This document shows, in pieces, positions 7,043 to 15,086 of a stretch of DNA of 64,000 nt; the stretch's first letter is position 1; every line of letters begins with the position of its first letter. The notes under the pieces are model-generated. The model was not told the origin of the DNA and did no database searches. It saw nothing but the letters and a program-made list of their open reading frames with translations. Source of the DNA: Bradyrhizobium barranii subsp. apii. Lineage in GTDB: Bacteria; Pseudomonadota; Alphaproteobacteria; Rhizobiales; Xanthobacteraceae. A program made the translations under genes and the position numbers. The stretch lies in assembly GCF_011516635.5 (NCBI RefSeq), contig NZ_CP096255.1, positions 744,001-808,000 on the forward strand. The letters are read 5' to 3'.

Positions 7043-8746
7043 TTAGTTTTGTGCAACAGGCGCAACTAGATCGACGAGACCATCAAAACGCGCATCATTA
7101 TAAGCTAGAGTACGACGCAACTTGATTGGATCGGGCGAATACGATCTGCTGGTGAGAAGCATAACCTGCCACTGATGCAAAAACTTTGGCAGGTCACTCG
7201 GCGGCACTAGGCGAACGGCTTCAGGCGTGCGCGTTTCATTGATGCGTCCAGTTTTGGGATCCCGAGCTGTTGTGGTCTTCACCCCTGTGTAGGTACCGAT
7301 AGCCTTGGACCAATGCTCCATTTCGTCGGGTTGGGCTGCCGATAGATTGAAAAGGTTGACGACCTCAGCCGTACCGATGAAGGTCTCAGCGCCCGCGGCG
7401 CCGTACGTTTCGATTATTTGGTGCCTAGACTGCCAAAAGGTCCAAAGTGAGATGCCGTAACCAGGCAATTCGCCCGTTCCTTTCAAAACCGCATCGTATC
7501 GTCCGAGCACGAAGGCCTCATCAATGAAAACGATGATGCGCTCACTGGGCTTTTGTTTACGGACGGAGGCGAACAGGTCGCTGAGCAACCAGCGAATATA
7601 CGGCGCCAGAATTTGCTTCCGTTCGTCTGCTGGCAATACGATAAAGAGGTCGACTTCTCCGCTTCTCAAGTCCGATAATTCGAACGTGTGGTTTTGAACC
7701 GCAATCTGCAAGCGCTCGTCCCGTAGCCATTGAGTCGCTTGCTCTGCTGTCGAGACAATACTCGCTCGACCTTTCTCCTCCATCGTCAGAATATTGCGTG
7801 CAGCAACCGAACTTTGATCGGTGCGCTTCTCAATCGCGGAGAGGAAAGCCGTTTGATCCAGGAGCAGCTGCGCGGCACTGACTGGATCCGCTCTATTATT
7901 ACGAATGGTAGCGGCGATTGAAGCAACAATAAGGTCGACGGCACGGTCTCGGAAGTACGAATTATCGTCGTTTTCGACGCTGGTAGATGCCAATAGCGCA
8001 CGTGCCATAGCTTGCAAATAAATTACATCCTTGGGATCCCTATTTACCAATGGGTTCCAGCGATCGCCGCCATCGGCCAAACCCAGTGGATCAATGCATC
8101 GAACTGTCTTGCCAATCGCTTCTCGACGACGTCGCGTAGCGCGAAATGCGTCACCTTTCGGATCAATCACCACGGCGGGACCGGCCCATGCACCGGGATC
8201 CGAGAATAGCAGGTTAGGAATAATGAATCCGTTGGTCTTGCCAGTACGCGGCGGCGCAATTGTCAAAAGATTGCCTTCGACTCGAACACGAATTGGACGG
8301 CCTGACTCAGGATCCTTTCCCAGCTCCAGTCCCTCATCCAATCGAGCGCGTTCACCCTTGGAGGCCCAGCGCGCGCTGCCGTACATATTGGTGGAATCTC
8401 GCAGCGGGATCATCGAGCCGCCGAGGATGATCAATGAACCAAAGAAAATCGCTGCCGTTCCGAGCGTCACCATTTCGACAAAGCCGCCATCGGCAAAAGC
8501 ATCGGATTGTCCCAAACACATATCGCGATATGTGCTGAAGATAAGGGGAAAATCGATGTAGTGGTGACCGAGTTCGATAGTCCACGCTCGCAGCCACATG
8601 GACGGTGACAACGGCACATTGCCGGGCCACGCGTTAGAATTCCAACCGTGTTCGGCTATGAATGCCGCCGGATAGACTAATACGAAGAACGCGGCGATAA
8701 GAGCGAGTACCAGAAAGATGCGAACGAAGCGATGAGGATCGGTCAT
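7043..8746 (-). CDS. VirD4/TraG-type type IV coupling protein
   Basis: A 567-residue hexameric ATPase that links the relaxosome to the type IV secretion channel. It has two N-terminal membrane helices (about residues 8-31 and 92-112), a Walker A motif (APPRTGKTNG, about 164-173), AVVIDPKGDAF, and a Walker B strand IIVFIDEAFVLG, then WTFWQSRHQI. Length is normal for the family. It is the only gene of the transfer channel visible; the VirB-like genes must lie left of the window if they exist. It converges with the split stb-like operon and diverges from the metalloprotease gene across a CTAG-bearing promoter region. Confidence 0.93.
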   Translation of the reverse strand: MTDPHRFVRIFLVLALIAAFFVLVYPAAFIAEHGWNSNAWPGNVPLSPSMWLRAWTIELGHHYIDFPLIFSTYRDMCLGQSDAFADGGFVEMVTLGTAAIFFGSLIILGGSMIPLRDSTNMYGSARWASKGERARLDEGLELGKDPESGRPIRVRVEGNLLTIAPPRTGKTNGFIIPNLLFSDPGAWAGPAVVIDPKGDAFRATRRRREAIGKTVRCIDPLGLADGGDRWNPLVNRDPKDVIYLQAMARALLASTSVENDDNSYFRDRAVDLIVASIAATIRNNRADPVSAAQLLLDQTAFLSAIEKRTDQSSVAARNILTMEEKGRASIVSTAEQATQWLRDERLQIAVQNHTFELSDLRSGEVDLFIVLPADERKQILAPYIRWLLSDLFASVRKQKPSERIIVFIDEAFVLGRYDAVLKGTGELPGYGISLWTFWQSRHQIIETYGAAGAETFIGTAEVVNLFNLSAAQPDEMEHWSKAIGTYTGVKTTTARDPKTGRINETRTPEAVRLVPPSDLPKFLHQWQVMLLTSRSYSPDPIKLRRTLAYNDARFDGLVDLVAPVAQN

Positions 8747-8904
8747 CGCTAATTACTAGCTCACAAGCCTTAACGATCGCTAGTAGTCAGAGAAGCGCGA
8801 CTAGTCTTGCTCTTTCCGAGACGCTCCAATGTTAGACTTTTGCGAGCGACATTTACGTCATCCAAACAAAAGTCGATTACGTGAACCCCAAAGGGGACAT
8901 TCAT
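8747..8904. promoter_or_regulatory. Divergent promoter region with three CTAG hexamers
   Basis: Between the coupling-protein gene and the metalloprotease gene there are ACTAGC at 8755-8760, GCTAGT at 8779-8784 and ACTAGT at 8800-8805, spaced 24 and 21 bases, close to two helical turns. The same RCTAGY hexamer forms the array at 1050-1095. CTAG is generally scarce in high-GC alphaproteobacterial DNA, so its clustering at two control regions of one island suggests a shared regulator site. Confidence 0.5.
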
Positions 8905-9597
8905 ATGCGGCTGTACGGCAGGCTCTTTAAGAGAAACAACCCAGGAGGGGTTAACAATCTCGTCACTGAATTCTTTGATGGTTCCGCCGAACGGAAGACC
9001 GAACTTGCTCGGGCTACCTTAGCAATAACGATCTGCTTGCACGAAGCTGGTCACGCGCTGATGGCTGAACTTCATCATTTGGATATCGAGTGGATCAATT
9101 TACCAAGACTTGATGCTCTTCTTTCGTGCCCGCGGCCGACGGAAATCAAGGACAAATCATTCAAGCCTGCCGTGTCTATTCCGCCGGCTGGATCGCGACT
9201 AGCGGTGCCTTACCTGCTAGGCGGCCTCTTCGGGGAACTAAATGCCTATGATGATGACGCGTTGGCCAACCCTACGATCCCACAAGTCTCTACGTATGGA
9301 TGCATCGGGGATTTTGATGAACTTTGGAACCGAGTGGCCAATGACTGCAACGCAACAAACGAACACCGGTCCATCGCGGCCAACTTACGTCGCGCGATAT
9401 TTGCATCGCGAGATGGAGCTGAACGCAATGTCTTTCTAGAACACTTTGATTTTCAGCCCCTGCCCGAATTTAGGCAGTTTAGACAACACCGCGCCCGCCA
9501 CCGCAGTATTGCCGAGCAACTCTATCAAAGATGGAAAGCATCGCACTTCGAGCGCTATAATGAACTGTCACCTTCGTTCGGCGCCTATCGCTACTAA
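8905..9597 (+). CDS. Stand-alone M41-like zinc metalloprotease domain protein
   Basis: A 230-residue protein with the zinc-binding motif HEAGH at residues 46-50 in a hydrophobic helix (ITICLHEAGHALM), the form typical of FtsH (M41). A later GGLFGELNAY...GCIGDFDELW segment resembles the FtsH region that supplies the third zinc ligand (Asp). There is no AAA ATPase domain and no clear membrane helix. I chose the ATG at 8905, preceded by AAAGGGGAC, over an in-frame GTG at 8881. The gene is AT-richer than core genes and sits in the island's cargo. Substrate and role are unknown. Confidence 0.6.
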   Translation: MRLYGRLFKRNNPGGVNNLVTEFFDGSAERKTELARATLAITICLHEAGHALMAELHHLDIEWINLPRLDALLSCPRPTEIKDKSFKPAVSIPPAGSRLAVPYLLGGLFGELNAYDDDALANPTIPQVSTYGCIGDFDELWNRVANDCNATNEHRSIAANLRRAIFASRDGAERNVFLEHFDFQPLPEFRQFRQHRARHRSIAEQLYQRWKASHFERYNELSPSFGAYRY

Positions 9598-9674
9598 TTA
9601 GCTGAACTGGACTATACGACAGAACATCTTCCCAAACTTTTCGATCGCAATAAGAACCGCCGAACAGGTTCAGA

Positions 9675-10496
9675 ATGTGTGCACTTGTACTTCAATCTTT
9701 CATTGATCGAGCGCACTCGGTAGACAGACCACTGCAATGTTCGATCTACATCGAGTTGAAGGCAGTATTGGTAAACTTGTGCGACAGCGCACCCGAAAAG
9801 TTGCTTTCGAAGCAAACCAGGAAAAACGTTGCGAAATTGCTTGATGCAGCAATTTCCGGAAAATACCCGAGTCTCTCGAGCTTCAAACAGTTCGCGGGCC
9901 TATTCCAAGCGGTGTGTATGCGGAATCTTGTGACAGCCGATCAATTCGAACAATCAGCGCTCGCGTTTTTGAACACAGTGGTCGCGCTTTTTCCTACCTA
10001 CGAGCGCCGCCACTTCATTGAAACGGTAGAGGCGTGTATGGAGGAGCTAGACGGCGGACAACGGCGAATTTCATTGGCGAGGCTGTTGTACGAAACCTGC
10101 CATCACCGCGATCTTGGCGACCTAAGCCCCGCCGCACAAGGCGCCGCCGCATCGTTCCTCAGGCCGGCGATTGAGATGGAACTGCGAGAGGCGGCGCCAC
10201 ACGAGGTGGATAATCGGTCCTTGCGTCTGGCGGACGCTCAGCCCCGAAAACCGCCGCCTTCCGGACTTGTGGAAACACGCGGCGAACTTGCACAACTTGC
10301 AGGTACGCTTTCCTGGTCGAGCCTGGGCTTGAGCGATCGCTCGAAGACGACATGCACTGTAGTTGTTGAGCTGCTGGAATTGCTGTTTGATGAAGGGGCA
10401 GGAGTTGGCGCGCAGATCGACTCATTGAATGGTCGTGAAAATCTCTTTGCAGATGAGCCAAGCCCACCCACTCACTTTTATGACGGCGATTTTTGA
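9675..10496 (+). CDS. Unrecognised protein of island cargo
   Basis: A 273-residue protein I do not recognise. It appears mostly helical, with a leucine-rich first two-thirds (for example LLDAAISGKYPSLSSFKQFA and SLARLLYETCHH), a proline-containing linker around residues 195-205, and an acidic C-terminal tail. There is no signal peptide, membrane helix or catalytic motif I can point to. It lies 77 bases after the metalloprotease gene on the same strand, so the two may be co-transcribed. Its stop codon lies in the first unit of an 8-bp tandem repeat. Confidence 0.6.
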   Translation: MCALVLQSFIDRAHSVDRPLQCSIYIELKAVLVNLCDSAPEKLLSKQTRKNVAKLLDAAISGKYPSLSSFKQFAGLFQAVCMRNLVTADQFEQSALAFLNTVVALFPTYERRHFIETVEACMEELDGGQRRISLARLLYETCHHRDLGDLSPAAQGAAASFLRPAIEMELREAAPHEVDNRSLRLADAQPRKPPPSGLVETRGELAQLAGTLSWSSLGLSDRSKTTCTVVVELLELLFDEGAGVGAQIDSLNGRENLFADEPSPPTHFYDGDF

Positions 10497-10515
10497 TTCT
10501 TTGATTCTTTGATTC
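10492..10515. repeat. Three exact tandem copies of TTTGATTC
   Basis: Copies start at 10492, 10500 and 10508. The first contains the TGA stop of the preceding gene. Each unit carries GATTC, a GANTC site of the alphaproteobacterial CcrM methylase. The remaining gap to 10688 holds no other feature that I can see. Confidence 0.8.
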
Positions 10516-10688
10516 TACCTGATCGTTGCAATATCGAGCAGTACCTGATCGCCCGTAATCCTCCCGCTCCTATCGCGGTTGAGGAGTTGCCGCCATCACT
10601 TGACGTTCAGGCGCATGAAAAAAATCCAGAAGTCGCTGAAGCAGGCGGAGGCGAAAACCGCCAGGCCGTGCGGGAAGTCTTATGGCTG

Positions 10689-11123
10689 CTAGAAACGGTG
10701 TCCACGGTGCCAGTTCTCAGAGCATGCGATCAATTGCTGCTTGGTCTCGTCGGTAAGGGCCGGGTCGATCGTGAACGAGGCGGCGTTGACGATGTCGGAA
10801 AAGTGGGCGGCCGCGTCGCCGGTGACCAGCGCCGGCGCGTCGATGCGCATGTGGTCCGGGTGCTGGTTGTCAAGGTCCTGCTGTTGCTGGGCCTTGAGGC
10901 TGTCGAAGAACTTGAGCACGGTTTCGATGAACTTAGGGTCATCGAAGATGTCCGGCTCGGTGTAGCCGAGCGCCTTGGCAATCACCCGCCGCGAAGTCAC
11001 GTTGATGGGCTGGCCAGCCTCGAAGCGCTGCACCGTCCTGATGTTGACGGATGCGTTGGCGGCCAATCCCTCCTACGACAAATGCTGCGCTTCACGGACA
11101 CAGCGGGTCCAAAAGCCGCGCAT
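10689..11123 (-). pseudogene. XRE-type HTH regulator broken by an amber codon
   Basis: Read from an ATG at 11121-11123, the frame gives MRGFWTRCVREAQHLS, then TAG at 11073-11075, then EGLAANASVNIRTVQRFEAG. The stop falls inside a Cro/CI helix-turn-helix, where family members have a leucine-like residue (a one-base change of TTG to TAG would do it). The remainder, about 125 residues, continues with the LGYTEPDIFDDP region and a C-terminal helical part. A TTG at 11064-11066 could start a product lacking the first HTH helix, which should not bind DNA. Best read as an inactivated regulator, perhaps once controlling neighbouring cargo. Confidence 0.75.
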
Positions 11124-11446
11124 CTTGGGATCAAGCCGGCAGCGGATCAATCGGCGGGCACGGGTGTCGTGAGGTTCTCCCGTTGGTTATCGGCCCGGCC
11201 ATCGCGGCCAGTCGGGCTGAACCGCCAAGCAAACCGCAAGCGAGAAGGCAATCGACACATCTCTCCACTGCCGATAAGCCGTTGATGACATTAAATAAAG
11301 CAGGAAGACCGATTGATATTGCAGTCTAGGACGGCTACGTCATACTCCAGCTTGCAACAAGAGGACGATTCAACCTTGTCAACGAGCACCTTCGTCAGCC
11401 CTCCCCGGCGAACCAGTACGCGTGCTGTCGGGCGACAGTAATCTCC
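11124..11446. other. Intergenic stretch between broken regulator and ABC-3C operon
   Basis: I see no credible gene here. It must contain the promoter of the ABC-three-component operon, but no clear -35/-10 pair stands out. Confidence 0.4.
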
Positions 11447-12520
11447 ATGCAGGGTTTCGCGCCGATCGTTCTTTCTACCGCAACCACTGTTGTGGCCGCA
11501 CATCAGGTGACCAATGGGCCGCCCATTGCGGCGATCGCGCGGATACGGCTGTATTCCGCCGAGGAGTGGGAGGCCTTCACCAATGAATGGGCACACTATT
11601 TCTTCCAAGGCAAAACGGTCGTGAGGTTCACCGGCGCGGGTGACAAAGGCGTCGACATCGCCGTTTTCGACCCCGGTCAGGATTTCACGGGCGTTTGGGA
11701 TGGTTATCAGTGCAAGCACTACGACGATCCGCTGCGGCCCTCCGATATCTACGTCGAAGTCGGCAAAGTGCTGTGGTTCTCATTTAGCGATGAGTATTCC
11801 ACCCCCCGCAGCCACACTTTCATTGCACCGTGCGGAATCGGCACCAAGCTGAATAACCTTCTGATGAATCCTGACAAGCTCAGGCAGGAGCTGATGGCCA
11901 ATTGGGATAAGCACTGTCGCACCGAAATCACGAACGCCCAGGAAATCCCCTTGCAGGGTGCTTTCCTCGACTACGTGAAAGCCTTCGACTTCGCGATCTT
12001 CAAGGGCAAGCAACCGTTGGCGCTGATCGATGAGCACAGGGCATCACCCTATCACGCGACACGATTTGGCGGCGGTCTTCCAGCACGCCCCGTGACCTCG
12101 AGCCCGCCAGCGGCCATTGCCGCACATGAAACCAAATATGTCGAGCAGCTTTACCTCGCATATGGGGATCACCTCAAGAAACCCGTTGCATCGATCGCTG
12201 ACCTCGGCAAGCCCGCCCTGCGGGAACATTTTTCGCGACAGCGCGAGGCATTCTATCAGGCGGAAGCGCTCCGGGTGTTCGTTCGCGACAAGGTCGAGCC
12301 TGGAACGTTTGAAAGGCTCCAGGACGAAATCTGCGCGGGTGTGGTCGACACCAACGATGACGACCATCCGGACGGCTATAAGCGCGTGGTCGCGGTCACA
12401 AAAGCGGCGCAGGAGATGTCCATTACGGCAAATCCTATTGCACCGATCGCGCAAACGCAGGATCGACACGGCATTTGTCATCAACTCGCTAACGACGACA
12501 GACTGAAATGGACGCGATAG
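11447..12520 (+). CDS. ABC-three-component system protein with N-terminal Mrr-like nuclease domain
   Basis: A 357-residue protein, first gene of a tight three-gene operon. Residues about 35-100 contain GAGDKGVDIAVF (Asp70) and GYQCKHY (Gln88, Lys90), the D...QxK pattern of Mrr-type PD-(D/E)xK nucleases. The C-terminal part (from about residue 225) is helical and matches the position where ABC-3C first components carry a variable domain. ABC-3C systems, catalogued by Krishnan, Burroughs, Iyer and Aravind in 2020, combine an effector, a small middle component and an ABC ATPase and are predicted conflict or defence systems. It overlaps the next gene by 13 bases. The nuclease call is from motif reading; activity is inferred. 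Confidence 0.78.
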   Translation: MQGFAPIVLSTATTVVAAHQVTNGPPIAAIARIRLYSAEEWEAFTNEWAHYFFQGKTVVRFTGAGDKGVDIAVFDPGQDFTGVWDGYQCKHYDDPLRPSDIYVEVGKVLWFSFSDEYSTPRSHTFIAPCGIGTKLNNLLMNPDKLRQELMANWDKHCRTEITNAQEIPLQGAFLDYVKAFDFAIFKGKQPLALIDEHRASPYHATRFGGGLPARPVTSSPPAAIAAHETKYVEQLYLAYGDHLKKPVASIADLGKPALREHFSRQREAFYQAEALRVFVRDKVEPGTFERLQDEICAGVVDTNDDDHPDGYKRVVAVTKAAQEMSITANPIAPIAQTQDRHGICHQLANDDRLKWTR

Positions 12521-13011
12521 AGCCACCTCGGCGGCAGGTCACGTTCAACGGCCCGCTAGAAGCCGGCATCCGCGCCGTGGCTCTCCTAGGCGCCGCCTAC
12601 CCGAAGGCGTTCGATCTGCAACGCCTGACGGCGCTCGACTATTTGCTCGTCAGAACCAAAACGATTGAGGGTGGCCCCGAAAGCCTGCATCCGCCGACAC
12701 CATTACGCTCGCCTGACGCCGAGGTAAGACGGCGCATCGTTCACCAAGGACTGGTGCTGATGATATCGCGGGACCTTGTTGAACAGGAAGCCCGGGAAGC
12801 TGGCTTGATGTACGTGGCCGGCGAAAGCGCGGCGGCGTTTCTCGATGCTCTGCGGTCGCCGTACCTTTTGAAGGTCAAAGACCGGGCAAATTGGTTGATC
12901 GGGCATTTCAGCGGTTACACTGATGCTGAATTCAACGCGATCATACGCCGCTACTTCGAGGACTGGATCATTGAATTTCAGGAATTCGAGCGGAGCATCG
13001 GCGTCGCATGA
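12508..13011 (+). CDS. ABC-three-component system middle component
   Basis: A 167-residue protein between the nuclease-like gene and the ABC ATPase, overlapping both (13 bases with the first; ATGA with the ATPase). The region LQRLTALDYLLVRTKTIEGGPESLHPPTP followed by RRRIVHQGLVLMISRDLVE resembles the winged-helix-like middle component type 2 proteins of ABC-3C systems. The LHPPTP segment is a recognisable feature. It probably bridges the effector and the ATPase; this role is predicted, not demonstrated. Confidence 0.78.
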   Translation: MDAIEPPRRQVTFNGPLEAGIRAVALLGAAYPKAFDLQRLTALDYLLVRTKTIEGGPESLHPPTPLRSPDAEVRRRIVHQGLVLMISRDLVEQEAREAGLMYVAGESAAAFLDALRSPYLLKVKDRANWLIGHFSGYTDAEFNAIIRRYFEDWIIEFQEFERSIGVA

Positions 13012-14882
13012 CCCAATATGTCCGCCTGCAGATCCAACACGTGAGCTTTCTCGGTCCCGACAAGCCGGCGGCCACCGTTCACTTTAAGCCTGGGTTCAAT
13101 GTGCTTTACGGCGCCTCCGACACCGGCAAGTCATTTATTCTCGACACCATTGACTACATGCTCGGTGGCAAAGGTCCGCTGCGGGACTTCCCGGAGCGCG
13201 AGGGTTACGACCGCATTCTCCTCGGTATGCAGACGAGCTCGGGCGAATTCTTCACTCTGCAGCGAAGCACGGCAGGCGGTGGTTTTCTGAAGGCCGACGG
13301 CTTACACGAAACGACATTTCCCAAAGAGGGCGTGACCGAGCTCCGCGAGCAGCATGACGAGCGCAAGGACGATAACCTGTCGCGGTTTTTCCTGGGCAAG
13401 ATCGGCCTTCTCAATAGGCGCGTGAAGCGCAACAAGCACAACGAAACGAATAGTCTCAGCTTCAGAAATCTCGCGCGCCTCGCGATCGTGGACGAAGAGG
13501 AAATCATTCAGAAGCGCTCGCCCCTGTCTGATGGCAACCTTGTAGCGGACACGCCGAATACCGCGACGTTTAAGCTGCTTTTGACTGGCGCTGACGACTC
13601 CGCTCTCGTCGCCGTGCGAAGCTCACCTCAAGAGCATTCCAGAGCAGGTCAGATCGAGCTTTTGGGCCAACTGATTGCCGAGAACCAAAACAAGATCAGG
13701 CAGCTGTCAGGGCCACCGAGGCAACTTGAAGAGCAGGATGAGAGGCTGGAAGAGACCTTGCGCAGCCGCATGGAGGTCCTGGCGGCACACGAAAGTCTGT
13801 ATAAAGACGCGGCCTCGCGTCGTCGGGATGCACGCCAGAAGCTGGAACAAGCTAACGAACGCCTTGCAGAGGTTAGCGTCCTACTCGACCGTTTTGATTT
13901 GCTCGGCAAACACTACCAATCCGATGTTGAGCGGTTGGAAGGCATTCGCGAAGGCGGCACGCTGTTCTCAGCGTTGTCTGGCGGCATTTGTCCGCTCTGT
14001 GGCGCTCAGCCCGCACATCAGCATCGTTCTGAGGACTGCGAAGGCAACGCCGAACAGGTGGTGATGGCAGCAGAGGCTGAACTCGGCAAAATCGCGGCCT
14101 TGCAGCAAGACCTCGCGCAAACGGTACGCCAGCTGACGACGGAGACGCGAAGCCTTCAGAACCGCATTCCGAAGCTCGAAGCGGACGTATTTGCGGTCAA
14201 TACGCAAATCCAGGAAGATTTGGCACCGAAGCTAAGGGCCGCGCGCACGAGCTACGCTGAGTTGGCCGATAAGCGCGCGGAAGTGCGAGAAGCGCTGGGC
14301 CTGTTTCAGAGCCTGAAAGATCTGGAAGACCGTCGTACCAAGTTGGAACTGGAAGAAGCTGAGGAGTCTGGCGGGAACACGCCTGATGCCGGCCTGCCGG
14401 CCAGCAGCCTCGACAAGTTTGCGACGATTGTTCAGGAGATCCTCAAAACTTGGCACTTCCCCAACGCCGACCGGGTCCACTTTGATCAAAAGGCCCGTGA
14501 CCTCGTCATAGGGGGCAAGAACCGGACATCGTTTGGCAAAGGCCTCAGGGCGATCACGCAGTCCGCGTTCACGATCGGGCTCCTGCAATATTGTATCGAG
14601 CAAGAGACACCCCACACTGGCTTTGCTTTGTTGGATTCCCCGCTGCTGTCATACAAAGCGCCTGACGGCGAAGATGATGATATGCGCCACACCGACCTTA
14701 AGGCACAGTTCTACGAGTACCTGAAAAAGATCGGTGTCGACCGCCAGGTCATCATCATCGAGAACACTGATCCGCCAGACGACGTGCGGATACTGCCCAA
14801 CGCACAAAAATTTACTGGCAATCCCGATGAAGAAGGCCGTGCCGGCCTATTTCCGATCGCCAAAGCGGCGGCGGCGACCTGA
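13008..14882 (+). CDS. ABC-three-component system ABC ATPase (SMC/Rad50-like, DUF3732 type)
   Basis: A 624-residue SMC/Rad50-like ATPase. It has a Walker A motif GASDTGKS (35-42), a long central coiled coil (about 200-470) interrupted near residue 328 by a CPLCGA motif that may bind zinc like a Rad50 hook, and a C-terminal Walker B strand GFALLDSPLLSY near residue 540. The architecture and gene order (effector, middle component, ATPase) fit ABC-3C systems. It likely senses or holds DNA and licenses the nuclease-like partner. The start overlaps the previous stop as ATGA. The assignment to a predicted defence system is strong from context; the trigger is unknown. Confidence 0.82.
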   Translation: MTQYVRLQIQHVSFLGPDKPAATVHFKPGFNVLYGASDTGKSFILDTIDYMLGGKGPLRDFPEREGYDRILLGMQTSSGEFFTLQRSTAGGGFLKADGLHETTFPKEGVTELREQHDERKDDNLSRFFLGKIGLLNRRVKRNKHNETNSLSFRNLARLAIVDEEEIIQKRSPLSDGNLVADTPNTATFKLLLTGADDSALVAVRSSPQEHSRAGQIELLGQLIAENQNKIRQLSGPPRQLEEQDERLEETLRSRMEVLAAHESLYKDAASRRRDARQKLEQANERLAEVSVLLDRFDLLGKHYQSDVERLEGIREGGTLFSALSGGICPLCGAQPAHQHRSEDCEGNAEQVVMAAEAELGKIAALQQDLAQTVRQLTTETRSLQNRIPKLEADVFAVNTQIQEDLAPKLRAARTSYAELADKRAEVREALGLFQSLKDLEDRRTKLELEEAEESGGNTPDAGLPASSLDKFATIVQEILKTWHFPNADRVHFDQKARDLVIGGKNRTSFGKGLRAITQSAFTIGLLQYCIEQETPHTGFALLDSPLLSYKAPDGEDDDMRHTDLKAQFYEYLKKIGVDRQVIIIENTDPPDDVRILPNAQKFTGNPDEEGRAGLFPIAKAAAAT

Positions 14883-15086
14883 CATCATCGTACATGCACG
14901 TCGTGACCATGTGCCTTTGTGGCGAGCCGTTGTAGCACAGCTTACGCTGCACCGTAACGCCCCAACTGGGGTGGCCTTTCATTATTAGTCAGCGTTAGTG
15001 AGGGGGCATTTTTCGATAAGCATTCATAGCTAAAAGGTCCGAGTGCCCCCAGCGGCCTGCGAATCACAGGAATGAGAAGTTAGCCC

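Noticed and set aside
10509..11285. Plus-strand frame of 258 codons over the broken regulator
   Set aside because: The minus strand carries a recognisable XRE regulator, so the plus-strand frame is its shadow.
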